Source: Streptomyces actinomycinicus
Lineage (GTDB): Bacteria; Actinomycetota; Actinomycetes; Streptomycetales; Streptomycetaceae
NCBI RefSeq assembly: GCF_016741775.1
Contig: NZ_JAERRK010000018.1
Coordinates: 117,299-181,298, forward strand
Direction: 5' to 3'
Length of the DNA stretch: 64,000 bases
Shown piece after piece: positions 49,425 through 58,098 of the stretch (positions are counted from its first letter, which is position 1; each line of letters begins with the position of its first letter). The notes under the pieces are model-generated. The model was not told the DNA's origin, made no database searches, and saw nothing but the letters and a program-made list of their open reading frames with translations. The translations under genes were made by a program, and so were the position numbers.

Positions 49425-49931
49425 ATGACGGGTGGGATAAGTGACCTCCTGTGCTGGCGAGGTCCGATTTCGGTGAACGTGTTCGTCATCGGCTCTGGCA
49501 ACACCCCATTGCCGAAAGAGGCTTTTCACCTCGCCGGGATGGTCCCTGACGCCTTCCTGCCGTTCCCTCTGATGGGGCAGCCCGAAGCTATCGAGCGGCT
49601 CGGTCTGGTGTCGTACGACCTCGACTTCGATGACGTCTCACTCGATCTGCGTGAGTACACGCGAGCAGTACTTCGGCGTGTCTGTGCAGGCACGCGGGCA
49701 GTGGCCTGGACAGCTTTCGAGGGGTCGTTCCACTACGACGAACTCCTCACCGCCCAAGTAGCCCAACAGGTCTACGGCTACTGCACGACCGGCGCCGAAC
49801 CGGTGGTCGAATGGGACACCGCAGCCCTGCGAGGCGAAGAATGGCGCCGCCGAATCGGCGGCGCCCGAACTGCTCTGGACGCCTTGCTGTCCGCTTCGGA
49901 GACACGAGGCAGGAAGAGCCGCACCGACTGA
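49425..49931 (+). CDS. Hypothetical protein, possibly acquired
   Basis: A 168-residue protein. ATG with GAGAGGGCAGGA upstream. No recognised domain. The sequence is soluble and aromatic-rich (VSYDLDFDDVSLDLREY, VAWTAFEGSFHYDELL). The stop codon is the first three bases of a dispersed repeat also found at 15209-15231 in the integrated cargo, suggesting arrival with mobile DNA. G+C is slightly lower than that of its neighbours. Confidence 0.65.
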   Translation: MTGGISDLLCWRGPISVNVFVIGSGNTPLPKEAFHLAGMVPDAFLPFPLMGQPEAIERLGLVSYDLDFDDVSLDLREYTRAVLRRVCAGTRAVAWTAFEGSFHYDELLTAQVAQQVYGYCTTGAEPVVEWDTAALRGEEWRRRIGGARTALDALLSASETRGRKSRTD

Positions 49932-49951
49932 GTGTCCAACTGCGTGACAGC
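49929..49951 (+). repeat. Dispersed repeat, copy 2 of 2
   Basis: TGAGTGTCCAACTGCGTGAC plus three more bases match 15209-15231 except one C/T change. The following text (CCGACGAACACGAGCGGA against CGACGACAAACAGCGGCGGA) is related. It lies between a hypothetical gene and an acetyltransferase gene. Confidence 0.6.
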
Positions 49952-50000
49952 ACCGACGAACACGAGCGGAACAACGAGCGACCTGACGCCAGCGGCCCGG

Positions 50001-50618
50001 TCAGGCTGACGCGTGACCGGCTGTTTCCGGACGCCCACGGTGCCGGAACCACTCCGGCGCCAGGATCGACATCACCGTCGCGTCCACCCGCTCGCCTTCC
50101 CAGAGCAGTGCGTCACGCAGCACGCCTTCGGCGACGAACCCCACCTTCTCGTAAGCGCGGCGGGCTCTCGGATTGAACGCATAGACCTCCAGCGAGATAC
50201 GGTGCAGCCCCAGCGCCTCGAAGCCGTATCCGACGATCAGACGGGTCGCCTCCGTGCCCAGACCAGATCCATAAGTGCCGGGCACCAGGCAGATGCGGAA
50301 GCTGCAACTCTCGTTGCCCGAGTCCCATTCGTTGAGGACCGCCTCGCCGATGACGTTCCCCGTCACCAGCTCGACCACGGCAAGGTCCAACCGGTCATCC
50401 TGCTCTTGACGGCTTTCGTACCAGGTACGTATTCGCCCCTCATCGGGCGCGCCGTCGTCATGGCTGCCGGTCAGCCGTGATGCTTCCGCGTCCAGGAACA
50501 TTGGCATCAGCGCAAGCACGTCATCCGCCGTGACTGGCCGGAGCAGCACCTGTTCCCCCCTCAGCGACGGCTTGCTGAGGAAATCCGGGCGTGAAGCAGG
50601 TCCAACGTGATCAACCAT
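50001..50618 (-). CDS. GNAT-family N-acetyltransferase
   Basis: A 205-residue RimJ/RimL-type acetyltransferase. VLLRPVTADDVLALMPM near residue 25, the acetyl-CoA loop region LVPGTYGSGLGTEATRLIV (residues about 112-130), and GLHRISLEVYAFNPRARRAYEKVGF (cut) near 138, the usual signature of this subgroup. It transfers acetyl from acetyl-CoA to an amine; substrate unknown (protein N-terminus or small molecule). ATG 50618. Confidence 0.88.
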   Translation of the reverse strand: MVDHVGPASRPDFLSKPSLRGEQVLLRPVTADDVLALMPMFLDAEASRLTGSHDDGAPDEGRIRTWYESRQEQDDRLDLAVVELVTGNVIGEAVLNEWDSGNESCSFRICLVPGTYGSGLGTEATRLIVGYGFEALGLHRISLEVYAFNPRARRAYEKVGFVAEGVLRDALLWEGERVDATVMSILAPEWFRHRGRPETAGHASA

Positions 50619-50981
50619 GCCCGCATTGTGTCCGGCCGACCCGCCCGACGTCCTCTCGATATCACCACAGGACCGGGTCGACCCGTCTGCCGTTGATCGG
50701 AGAGACAGACCCTAGCTGCTCCGGATACAGGCTCCGTCCCAAGACGGCGGACGCATGGCTGTTGATCACCACGGTCAGCCGCCCCCCAACGGCTCTCGGG
50801 AAAACCGGGGATAACGGTGAAGGCGATTCAGGAGGCTGGGGGACACAGTCCTCGGACGGCCCCAGGGAGATCTCTGGGGCCGTCCGGCGGCCGTCGAGGG
50901 CCGTCCGAGGGCCGTCCGAGAGGGACCGACGACGACAGACAACGACAGGCGACGACGGTTGGACCACAGGTCAGAGGGTCA
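50619..50981. other. Intergenic stretch with strong hairpin
   Basis: No gene is supported. Contains the hairpin at 50854-50885 and a run of GGCCGTCCGAG repeats (50880-50925), then CGACGACAG-type repeats. Confidence 0.45.
50854..50885 (-). terminator. Hairpin terminator after the conservon-monooxygenase operon
   Basis: GGACGGCCCCAG (50854-50865) pairs with CTGGGGCCGTCC (50874-50885) around an 8-base palindromic loop, about 100 bases beyond the monooxygenase stop. Confidence 0.75.
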
Positions 50982-52235
50982 TCACGCCCCGGTGACCGAC
51001 GCCAGGTACGCGGACGTCTTCTCGGGGTCGTAGAAGAAGTCCTCGAAGTCGGACGGGTCGTCGAAGGCATTGGCGAAACGGTTCGCCACGGGCTGGAGCT
51101 GGCCGGCCGCGCCGATGAGGTTCAGTACGTGCTCCGGCGGCGGCGCCAGCATCGCGTTCGTCCACTTGGTGACGTGCTGCGCGGTGGCCCAGTACCGGTC
51201 GAAGGTGGCCTGCATCCACTCCTCGTCGAACGGCTCCTCACCCCGCTCCAGGATCGAACCGAGATAGGCGGCGGCGCACTTGGAGGCCGAGTTGGAGCCC
51301 TGGCCGGTGATCGGGTCGTTGGCTACGACCACGTCGGCCACGCCGAGCACCAGGCCGCCGCCGGGCAGCCGGCCGATGGGGTTGCGGACGGTCGGGGCGT
51401 AGCGGCCGGACAACGTCGCGCCCGCGTCGGTGAGTTCGACCCCCGTGGCCCGCGCGTACTCCCAGGGCGTGAACTTCTCCATGAGTTCCAGGGTCAGGGA
51501 GAGGTGCTCCGCCGGGTCCTTCACGCCGTTGAAGACGTCGAGCGGGCCGCCGGGTATGCCCTCCCAGAACAGGATGTCGGCACGGCCGGAGGTGGTCAGC
51601 GTCGGCATGACGAACAGCTCGCCGACACCGGGGACCAGGTTGCAGCGGACCGCGTCGAACTCCGGGTGCTCCGGGCGCGGGCCGAGGCCGTGGACGTACG
51701 CCACCGCCAGTGCCCGCTGCGGCTCGGCGTACGGGGAGCGCTCCGGGTCGCGGCGGAACATCGACACCAGCTCGCCCTTGCCGGCCGCGACCAGGACCAG
51801 GTCGTAGGCGCGCGAGAAGTAGTCGAGGTCGCCGACCGCCGCGCCGTGGATCACCAGCTGGCCGCCGCGCTGCGCGAAGGTCTCCATCCAGCCGGCCATC
51901 TTCACCCGCTGGTCGACCGACTGCGCGTACCCGTCGAGCCTGCCCACCCAGTCGATCGCCCGCTGGGTGGGGCCCGGGTCGTGCGAGCCGGGTGCCGCGA
52001 CCGAGACGCCGAGCCCCTCGATCTTCGGGGCCTGGGACTCCCAGAAGTTCAGCTGGAGGTCGCGCTCGTGCTGCAGTGCCGTGTCGAACATGCACTGCGT
52101 CGACATGACCCGGCCGGAGCGGATCTCGTCCGCGGTCCGGTTCGACATCAGGGTGACCTCGTAGCCGTGCGACTGGAGGCCGAGGGCGAGCTGGAGACCG
52201 GACTGGCCGGCCCCTACGACGAGTATCTTCCGCAT
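50982..52235 (-). CDS. StyA-like flavin monooxygenase
   Basis: A 417-residue FAD-dependent enzyme of the styrene/indole monooxygenase type. The Rossmann motif ILVVGAGQSGLQLALGL is at residues 4-20, with a conserved DWVGRLDGYA-like region mid-protein and VVVANDPITGQGSNSASKCAA (cut) near 310, the FAD-site DG-like motif. These enzymes use a separate flavin reductase. The gene is last in the conservon operon, 24 bases after the GTPase. A P450 usually occupies this slot in conservons, so the substrate is a matter of inference. Confidence 0.85.
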   Translation of the reverse strand: MRKILVVGAGQSGLQLALGLQSHGYEVTLMSNRTADEIRSGRVMSTQCMFDTALQHERDLQLNFWESQAPKIEGLGVSVAAPGSHDPGPTQRAIDWVGRLDGYAQSVDQRVKMAGWMETFAQRGGQLVIHGAAVGDLDYFSRAYDLVLVAAGKGELVSMFRRDPERSPYAEPQRALAVAYVHGLGPRPEHPEFDAVRCNLVPGVGELFVMPTLTTSGRADILFWEGIPGGPLDVFNGVKDPAEHLSLTLELMEKFTPWEYARATGVELTDAGATLSGRYAPTVRNPIGRLPGGGLVLGVADVVVANDPITGQGSNSASKCAAAYLGSILERGEEPFDEEWMQATFDRYWATAQHVTKWTNAMLAPPPEHVLNLIGAAGQLQPVANRFANAFDDPSDFEDFFYDPEKTSAYLASVTGA

Positions 52236-52259
52236 GCGGGTGGTGGCTCCTTACAGGGA

Positions 52260-52916
52260 CTACTCGGGGGTTTCGTCCAGCGCGTGGCCCACCAGGGCCA
52301 GGAGGCTCTCGATCACCGAGATCCGGCGTCGCGCGTCCATGATCATGACAGGGACGTGCGCGGGGACCGTGAGCGCCTCCCGTACGTCCTCCGGCTCGAA
52401 CAGCTCGCTGCCGTCGAAGTGGTTGACGGCGACGACGTACGGCAGCCCGCAGCTCTCGAAGTAGTCCAGCGCCGGGAAGCAGTCCTTCAGGCGGCGGGTG
52501 TCGGCCATGACGACGGCACCGATCGCACCGCGCACCAGGTCGTCCCACATGAACCAGAAGCGCTGCTGGCCGGGCGTGCCGAACAGGTAGAGCACCAGGT
52601 CGTCGTCGAGCGTGATGCGGCCGAAGTCCATGGCCACGGTGGTGGTGAGCTTGCCCGGGGTGGCCGACAGGTCGTCGGTCTCCTCGCTCGCCTCCGTCAT
52701 CAGCGCCTCGGTCTGCAGGGGCGTGATCTCCGAGACGGAGGTGACCAGGGTGGTCTTGCCGACGCCGAAGCCGCCGGCCACCACGATCTTCGTCGCGATG
52801 GGGGCGCGCGTCCGGTCCGTCTGCCAGGACCTCAGGTCCTCGTCCGGTTCGGCGAATCCGGCGACGAGGGGGGTGCCTCCGAAGGAGGCGGTGGAGTCAG
52901 AGACGGCGGAGTCCAC
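52260..52916 (-). CDS. Conservon small GTPase (CvnD-like)
   Basis: A 218-residue Ras-like/MglA-type GTP-binding protein. G1 VAGGFGVGKTTLV (residues about 46-58), G3 LFGTPGQQRFWFMW near 111, and a G4-like AVNHFDG near 163. In conservons it works with the CvnA-C proteins as a membrane-associated signalling complex. GTG 52916 overlaps the CvnC-like gene end by 20 bases. Fourth gene of the operon. Confidence 0.92.
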   Translation of the reverse strand: MDSAVSDSTASFGGTPLVAGFAEPDEDLRSWQTDRTRAPIATKIVVAGGFGVGKTTLVTSVSEITPLQTEALMTEASEETDDLSATPGKLTTTVAMDFGRITLDDDLVLYLFGTPGQQRFWFMWDDLVRGAIGAVVMADTRRLKDCFPALDYFESCGLPYVVAVNHFDGSELFEPEDVREALTVPAHVPVMIMDARRRISVIESLLALVGHALDETPE

Positions 52917-53328
52917 TCAGCACCCTTTCCAGCAGAGCGCGGTCCGGGCGGCCGGTGCCGTGACCGGTTCCGGTGCCGTACACACGGATCTTTCCCTGGT
53001 CCGCGAGGTCGCTCAGGAGCACGCGGACCACGCCGAGCGGCATCTTCAGCAGCGCGGCGATCTCGGCCACCGTGCGCATGCGGCGGCACAGTTCGACGAT
53101 GGCCCGCATCTCCGGCATGACCCGGGTGGTGAGGGAGCCCTTCGTCAGCTCCTTGCGCTCCTCCGGGGCCTCCAGCGCCGCCACGAACGTCTCGACGAGC
53201 AGGACGTGACCGAAGCGGGTACGGCCGCCGGTGAGCGAGTAGGGGCGGACCCGGGCGGGCTTGCGGTCGCCGCCGCGCACGGGCAGTTTCGGAGCGCCGC
53301 TCACGGGCAGTTCCGCAGCGCCGCTCAT
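52897..53328 (-). CDS. Conservon DUF742 protein (CvnC-like)
   Basis: A 143-residue DUF742 protein with a winged-helix-like C-terminal domain (RTVAEIAALLKMPLGVVRVLLSDLADQG, cut) and the conserved RVRPYSLTGGRTR motif near residue 25. The N-terminus contains two near-repeats of ELPVSGA/KLPVRGG. ATG 53328 overlaps the CvnB-like stop (ATGA). Component of the conservon complex. Confidence 0.92.
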   Translation of the reverse strand: MSGAAELPVSGAPKLPVRGGDRKPARVRPYSLTGGRTRFGHVLLVETFVAALEAPEERKELTKGSLTTRVMPEMRAIVELCRRMRTVAEIAALLKMPLGVVRVLLSDLADQGKIRVYGTGTGHGTGRPDRALLERVLSGLRRL

Positions 53329-53858
53329 CGGGCGCCGCCCGCCGACTCGGCCTCCAGGGACTTGCGCAGTTCGCTGCGGAGTTCGGGGGTCAGGACGTGG
53401 CCGGCGCGGCCGACGAAGAGCGCCATGTGGTACGCCACCACGCTCATGTCGCACTCCGCGGAGCCGTGCACGCCGAGCAGCGAGCCGTCGCTGATCGACA
53501 TCACGAACAGGGTGCCTTCCTCCATGGCGACCATCGTGTGCTTGACCCCGCCGAACTCCATCAGTTTCGCGGCGCCGACGGTGAGGCTGCCGATGCCGGA
53601 GACGATGGTGGCGAGGTCGGCGGAGGAGCCGCGGGGCCCTTTTGCCGGGCGGGCCCCACGGGACTGCTCCAAGGGGGTCCCCCCGCGCGAGCTCGTCCGA
53701 GCGTGGCGGAGGCCGGGGTCGGACGAGAGCAGCAGCAGACCGTCCGAGGAGACCACGGCGACGGACTGAATGCCGGGTACTTCCTCGACCAGGTTGGTCA
53801 GCAGCCAGTGCAGGTTGCGGGCTTCACTGCTCAGTCCGTAGGTAGTTGGCGCGGTCAA
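53325..53858 (-). CDS. Conservon roadblock/LC7 protein (CvnB-like) with a repeat insertion
   Basis: A 177-residue roadblock/LC7 protein that regulates the GTPase. The core is conserved (LSSEARNLHWLLTNLVEEVPG, cut; SADLATIVSGIGSLTVGAA; KHTMVAMEEG; GSLLGVHGSAECDMS). Residues about 50-75 are an unusual Arg/Gly/Pro-rich insert encoded by G/C-palindromic DNA. The start is TTG (53856-53858) overlapping the kinase stop as TTGA, with GAGGAGG upstream. Typical relatives are about 140 residues, so the insert explains the extra length. Confidence 0.9.
   Translation of the reverse strand: MTAPTTYGLSSEARNLHWLLTNLVEEVPGIQSVAVVSSDGLLLLSSDPGLRHARTSSRGGTPLEQSRGARPAKGPRGSSADLATIVSGIGSLTVGAAKLMEFGGVKHTMVAMEEGTLFVMSISDGSLLGVHGSAECDMSVVAYHMALFVGRAGHVLTPELRSELRKSLEAESAGGAR
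53634..53711. repeat. REP-like palindromic element inside the roadblock gene
   Basis: It contains GGGGGTCCCCCC and an adjacent GCGCGAGCTCGTCCGAGCG palindrome, a wording typical of dispersed Streptomyces intergenic repeats. Its length keeps the reading frame, adding about 25 residues. Confidence 0.6.
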
Positions 53859-56800
53859 CTGCTTGCCTCCTCGGCTGTGCCCCCCGTGATTTCTTCGGCG
53901 TGTACGTGACTGGTCGGCCGCTGGTTGTCGGCCGTCTGTTCGGCGATCTCGGCGGCTACGTCCTGGTAGCCGGCCTGGGCGCCCTGGCGGAAGCCGCCGA
54001 GCCGGCGGCGGAGGGCCTCGGCGTCCACGGATGTGTTGCGGCGGCGGGGCGGGGCGGTGGGGGTGGTGAGTTTGGGTGTGCGCTTCGGGAGGCCCTTGCT
54101 GGTGAGCCGTTCCTCGGCCTCGGGCTCGCCGTCGGCGTCGTACGCGGTCCCGCCCGCACCACCCGCGCGGGTCTCACCGTCGGGTGCGGGTCGCCCCTGT
54201 GGGGCGTCCTCGCCGTCGGCGCCCGCCGGGAAGGGAGCCCCGGGGGCCGCCGGGTCGTGGCTCGGGACGTCCTCGGCCTCCTGATCCCGGTGGCCCGCGT
54301 CCGTGTCCGACGGGCCCTGGTGGCGGGCATCCGTGGCCGACGGGGGGGTCTGGGTGTCCGGGAGGAGGAGTTCCATGGTCGTCTCGGCGTAGGTCTCCGC
54401 CGGGGCCTTCGGACGGGTCTCCATGTCCTCGGTGGGACGGGGGGCCTGCTCGTGGTCCGGGCGGTTGCCGAAGACGTCCCGTACGGCCGGACCGGCCGCG
54501 CCCGCCGGATCGGCCGGGTCGGCCTGCTCGGCTGCGTCGGCGGGGGTGGCGGCGGCGTCGAAGGGGGCTGCGTCGCCGGGGGTGGCGGCGGCGTCGGAGG
54601 GGGCGGCGGGGATGGGTTCCGCCGGGTTCTCCGCCGTGTTCTCCGTTGCCTGGTCCGTCCCGGCGGCCGGTGAGACCTCGGAGGTGTTGCGGACCGTCTC
54701 CTCCGCCAGGGTGACCAGCGGGTCCGTGTGCTTGGCGCGGGCGCGCAGGACGTTGGAGTTGGCCTCCGCGTCGACGCCGGGCAGGGTGAACGTGCCGGTG
54801 GCGCCGGTGGCCGTGGTCCGGGGCGGGAGCGCGCTCTGCGGAGCCTCGGCGAGGACGGGCGACGGGAGGACCACCACCGCCGCGATGCCGCCCTGCTTCT
54901 GGTCGCGGAGCTGGACTCGGACGCCGTGCCGGTGGGCCAGCCGGGCGACCACGTAGAGGCCCAGGCCGAGGCCGTCGTCGCCCTCGTGGTCGTACCCGGA
55001 CTCGGGGTCGAAGTCGGTGAGGCGGGCGTTGAGGCGGGCGAGGCGTTCCTCGGCCACGCCGATGCCCTCGTCCTGGACGGACAGCATGACCTCGCCGGAC
55101 TCCAGGAGCCAGCCGGAGACCTCCACGGGCAGGTCCGGCGGGGAGAACGAGGTGGCGTTCTCCATCAGTTCCGCCAGGAGGTGGGAGAGGTCGTCCGCGA
55201 CGAAGCCCGCCACGTGCGCGTGCGGGGGGAGGGCCGCGATACGGACGCGCTCGTAGCGCTCGATCTCGCTGACCGCCGCCCGGACCACGTCGACCAGCGG
55301 CACCGGACCGGGGTGCTGCTGCACGTGTTCGGTGCCGGCGAGGACCAGGAGGTTCTCGCTGTGCCGGCGCATGACGGTGGCGAAGTGGTCCAGCTTGAAG
55401 AGCGTGGCGAGCCGGTCGGGGTCCTGTTCGCGGTCCTCCAGGCCCTCGATGACCGCGAGCTGGCGCTCGACGAGGCCCAGGGTGCGCAGCGCCAGGTTGA
55501 CGAAGGTGGAACCGATACCGGTGCGCACGCGCTCCAGCTGGGCGGCGGACTCCGCGAGTTCGGCACGGAGTTCCTCGCGCGCGTCGGCCATCTTCTGCCG
55601 CTGGCCCACCAGGTGCTTGCGGTCGGCTTCCAGCGTGGTCACCCGCTCGTGCAGGGCGACCGCGTGCGCGTGGAGGGCGTTGACCGAGCGGACCACCTGG
55701 GCGAACTCGTCGTTGCGGCCGGTGAAGGTGATCGGCTCCTGGGTCGCCGGGTCCTCGGAGCCGGCGAGGCGGGCCGAGCCGCGGCGCAGCACCGACAGCG
55801 GGCGGGTCAGGGAGCGGGCCATGGCGGTGGCGATGCCGACCGCGACCAGCATCAGCGCGCCGAGGACGGCGATCCGGACCTCCAGGGCGGTGACGTCGTC
55901 GTCCCGGAGCTTCTCGAGGTCCTTGGTGCGGTGGTCGTACAGCGCGGACTCGGCGCCGCGCATCAGGTCGACCCGGGCGGACAGGGCCGCGTCCAGCTTC
56001 TTGGTGCTGGTGGTCAGCTCGCTGTCGGCGAGGGTCGGCTGGTCGGTGAGCGTAGCGAGGTACTTCTCCGCCGAGTTGACCTCCGGACCGGTGACCGTGG
56101 AGTCGAACGAGTCCACGGCCGCCTTGGGCGCGGTCTCGCGGAAGTCGCCGAGTGCGGCGTCCGCGCGCAGCCGGGCCTGCTGGGCGACGACGGTGAGCGC
56201 GTCGCGCTGCTTGCGGTCCGCCTCGGAGCCGGTGGTCGTGGTGGGCAGGCCGGTGCCGGGGTCGATCACCGTGCGGGTGTCGGCCGGGACGTTCAGGGCG
56301 GCCAGCAGCAGGCCACGCGCGGCGGCGGACTGCTGGACGGCGGAGTCCAGTTCGGCCAGTGCGTGGGCACCGGAGCCGGCCCGCGGCGGCATCTGCTCGG
56401 CCAGTTGTTCGGCGAGCCGGTGCAGGGCGGTGATCGTCGCCGAGTAGGACTGGTGGGCCTCGAGGGCCGTGGACTTGCCGGTGAGGGCGGCCCGGCGGAC
56501 GGTGTCGATGCCGTCGAGGTCGTCGCGCAGGCTCGCCGGGGTGTCGGTGTCGGCGCGCAGCTCCTCGACCTGCCGGTCCACGCGGACGCTGCGGTCCTCG
56601 GACGGCGCCTTGGCCTTGGGGCGGCCGGCCGCGATGTACGAGGTGACCTCGTCGCGTTCGTCGGCGAGCGAGTGCGCGAGGGACAGCGCGTCCTGGGTGC
56701 GGGTGGCGAGCGTCACCAGGTCCTGGGAGTCGCTGACGTCCTGGGAGGCGCCGAGCAGCGCCGGTGCGCCCGCGCCGGCGATGGCCGCGGCCACCACGGC

Positions 56801-56932
56801 GACGGCGACGATCAGCCGGGTTCGCACATGAGTGGGACGGCCCTTGCCCTCGGGGGTCTGCGGGGCGGTCCCCGCGGGGGCCGTCTGCTTGCCTGTGCGC
56901 CGAGGCCGCTTCTTCTGCACCGGTGCTCGCAT
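53855..56932 (-). CDS. Conservon sensor histidine kinase-like protein (CvnA-like)
   Basis: A 1025-residue protein. Two transmembrane helices (about 38-60 and 355-375) bound a helical nitrate/sensor-type extracytoplasmic domain. HAMP follows, then a dimerisation region, a GHKL ATPase core (N-box LLAELMENATSFSPP near 590, DEGIGV near 625, GLGLGLYVV near 662) and a long Pro/Ala/Glu-rich disordered tail with DAAATP repeats (residues about 730-1000). A canonical phospho-His H-box is not obvious, as usual in conservons. First gene of the operon. Confidence 0.9.
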   Translation of the reverse strand: MRAPVQKKRPRRTGKQTAPAGTAPQTPEGKGRPTHVRTRLIVAVAVVAAAIAGAGAPALLGASQDVSDSQDLVTLATRTQDALSLAHSLADERDEVTSYIAAGRPKAKAPSEDRSVRVDRQVEELRADTDTPASLRDDLDGIDTVRRAALTGKSTALEAHQSYSATITALHRLAEQLAEQMPPRAGSGAHALAELDSAVQQSAAARGLLLAALNVPADTRTVIDPGTGLPTTTTGSEADRKQRDALTVVAQQARLRADAALGDFRETAPKAAVDSFDSTVTGPEVNSAEKYLATLTDQPTLADSELTTSTKKLDAALSARVDLMRGAESALYDHRTKDLEKLRDDDVTALEVRIAVLGALMLVAVGIATAMARSLTRPLSVLRRGSARLAGSEDPATQEPITFTGRNDEFAQVVRSVNALHAHAVALHERVTTLEADRKHLVGQRQKMADAREELRAELAESAAQLERVRTGIGSTFVNLALRTLGLVERQLAVIEGLEDREQDPDRLATLFKLDHFATVMRRHSENLLVLAGTEHVQQHPGPVPLVDVVRAAVSEIERYERVRIAALPPHAHVAGFVADDLSHLLAELMENATSFSPPDLPVEVSGWLLESGEVMLSVQDEGIGVAEERLARLNARLTDFDPESGYDHEGDDGLGLGLYVVARLAHRHGVRVQLRDQKQGGIAAVVVLPSPVLAEAPQSALPPRTTATGATGTFTLPGVDAEANSNVLRARAKHTDPLVTLAEETVRNTSEVSPAAGTDQATENTAENPAEPIPAAPSDAAATPGDAAPFDAAATPADAAEQADPADPAGAAGPAVRDVFGNRPDHEQAPRPTEDMETRPKAPAETYAETTMELLLPDTQTPPSATDARHQGPSDTDAGHRDQEAEDVPSHDPAAPGAPFPAGADGEDAPQGRPAPDGETRAGGAGGTAYDADGEPEAEERLTSKGLPKRTPKLTTPTAPPRRRNTSVDAEALRRRLGGFRQGAQAGYQDVAAEIAEQTADNQRPTSHVHAEEITGGTAEEASS

Positions 56933-57305
56933 TCCTGAACTCGTGTACCCAAGGGCCCGGGTGGCACCCCGTCATCTCGGTGCCAAGTGGTGCGAACACC
57001 CGGTTCGTACGGTTCCCGACCCTCCCAGCGCCGGTGGGCAGTGGTCGCGCATCACCTGACCCGCCACCCGAAGGAGTGAACATCGGAGGGGAGTTGACGG
57101 GCAAGTTCCGCCGGCGGGTGCGGGGCGCCTGCCCGGCGGGCCGGTTGGACGCGCGCGGCAGGCTTTGACAGTATTCGCCACCACGCCTTCCCGGAGTGGA
57201 TCATTCCTACCCAAAACAGGCTGCTGACCTGGGGGGTCGTGAGAATTCACCGGCCGCTTGCCCGCCTTTGGCGCAGGGTATGAAGGGCTCGTGCAGACTG
57301 GCCGC
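56933..57305. other. Divergent promoter region
   Basis: No gene is seen between the conservon operon and the PP2C-like gene. It should hold both promoters; a TTGACA-like box lies near 57167. No operator or hairpin was recognised with confidence. Confidence 0.4.
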
Positions 57306-58094
57306 ATGCGCACTGAACTCGTTTCGGAACCCGGTGACACGACCCGCCCCAACGAGGACTTCGCCGCTGTCGGACTACCCGCCTCCGGACAGGGCGGTTG
57401 CGTGATCGTCCTGGACGGGGTGACTCCGCCGGGCGGCGGGACGGGCTGCGCGCATTCCGTGCCCTGGTTCACCGCGCGACTGGGTGGCGCCCTGACCGAA
57501 CTGACCGTTTCCGGCCGAGATCTGACGCTGCCGGAGGTGCTCGAGCGGGCCATCCGCCGCACCGCCGACGCCCATGCGGGCACCTGTGACCTTTCTCACC
57601 CGCGAACACCCCAGGCAACCGTGGTCCTGACCCGCTGGTCCGCCGCCTCGGTCGAGTACCTGGTGCTGTCCGACTCCGTACTGCTGGTGCAGGGGCCCGG
57701 CGGTACGGTCACACTGCTGCAGGACGACCGGCTGGACCGGCTGCCCCGCGCCGCGCTCGCCACGGACGCCCTGATCGACACTCACCTGCGCAACAAGGAG
57801 GGCGGCTTCTTCACGGCCGCCGCCGACCCCTCCGTGGCCGCCCGCGCGGTGACCGGCACCCTGCCCCGGCACGAGGTCCGGGCGCTGGTCGCGCTGACGG
57901 ACGGCGCGACGCGCTGGACGGAGAAGTTCCGCGAGGGCGACTGGACGGCCCTGTTCGACCTGGTCGCGAAGGAGGGTGCCCGCTCGCTGGTGGACCGGGT
58001 ACGGGAGCTGGAGGCGGCGGACCGGACCGAGCGGACGTTCCTGGGCCGCGGCAAGACGCACGACGACGCGACGGCGGTGTTCGTGGAGCTGTGA
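57306..58094 (+). CDS. PP2C-like phosphatase domain protein
   Basis: A 262-residue protein. The N-terminus RPNEDFAAVGLP and VIVLDGVTPPGGG match PP2C motifs with metal-binding Asp residues, followed by ARAIRRTADAH-like helices, LSDSVLLV and LVALTDGATRW (late metal Asp), and a final KTHDDATAVFVEL. It should dephosphorylate Ser/Thr proteins, or act as a pseudo-phosphatase since some motifs are weak (DG...TPPGGG instead of DGMGG). ATG 57306; GTG 57291 has a better ribosome site. Confidence 0.8.
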   Translation: MRTELVSEPGDTTRPNEDFAAVGLPASGQGGCVIVLDGVTPPGGGTGCAHSVPWFTARLGGALTELTVSGRDLTLPEVLERAIRRTADAHAGTCDLSHPRTPQATVVLTRWSAASVEYLVLSDSVLLVQGPGGTVTLLQDDRLDRLPRAALATDALIDTHLRNKEGGFFTAAADPSVAARAVTGTLPRHEVRALVALTDGATRWTEKFREGDWTALFDLVAKEGARSLVDRVRELEAADRTERTFLGRGKTHDDATAVFVEL

Positions 58095-58098
58095 CGGG

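Noticed and set aside
54174..57104. A 976-codon frame overlapping the conservon kinase gene in another frame
   Set aside because: Composition is almost only Arg, Gly, Pro and Ala; the kinase frame has all expected motifs.
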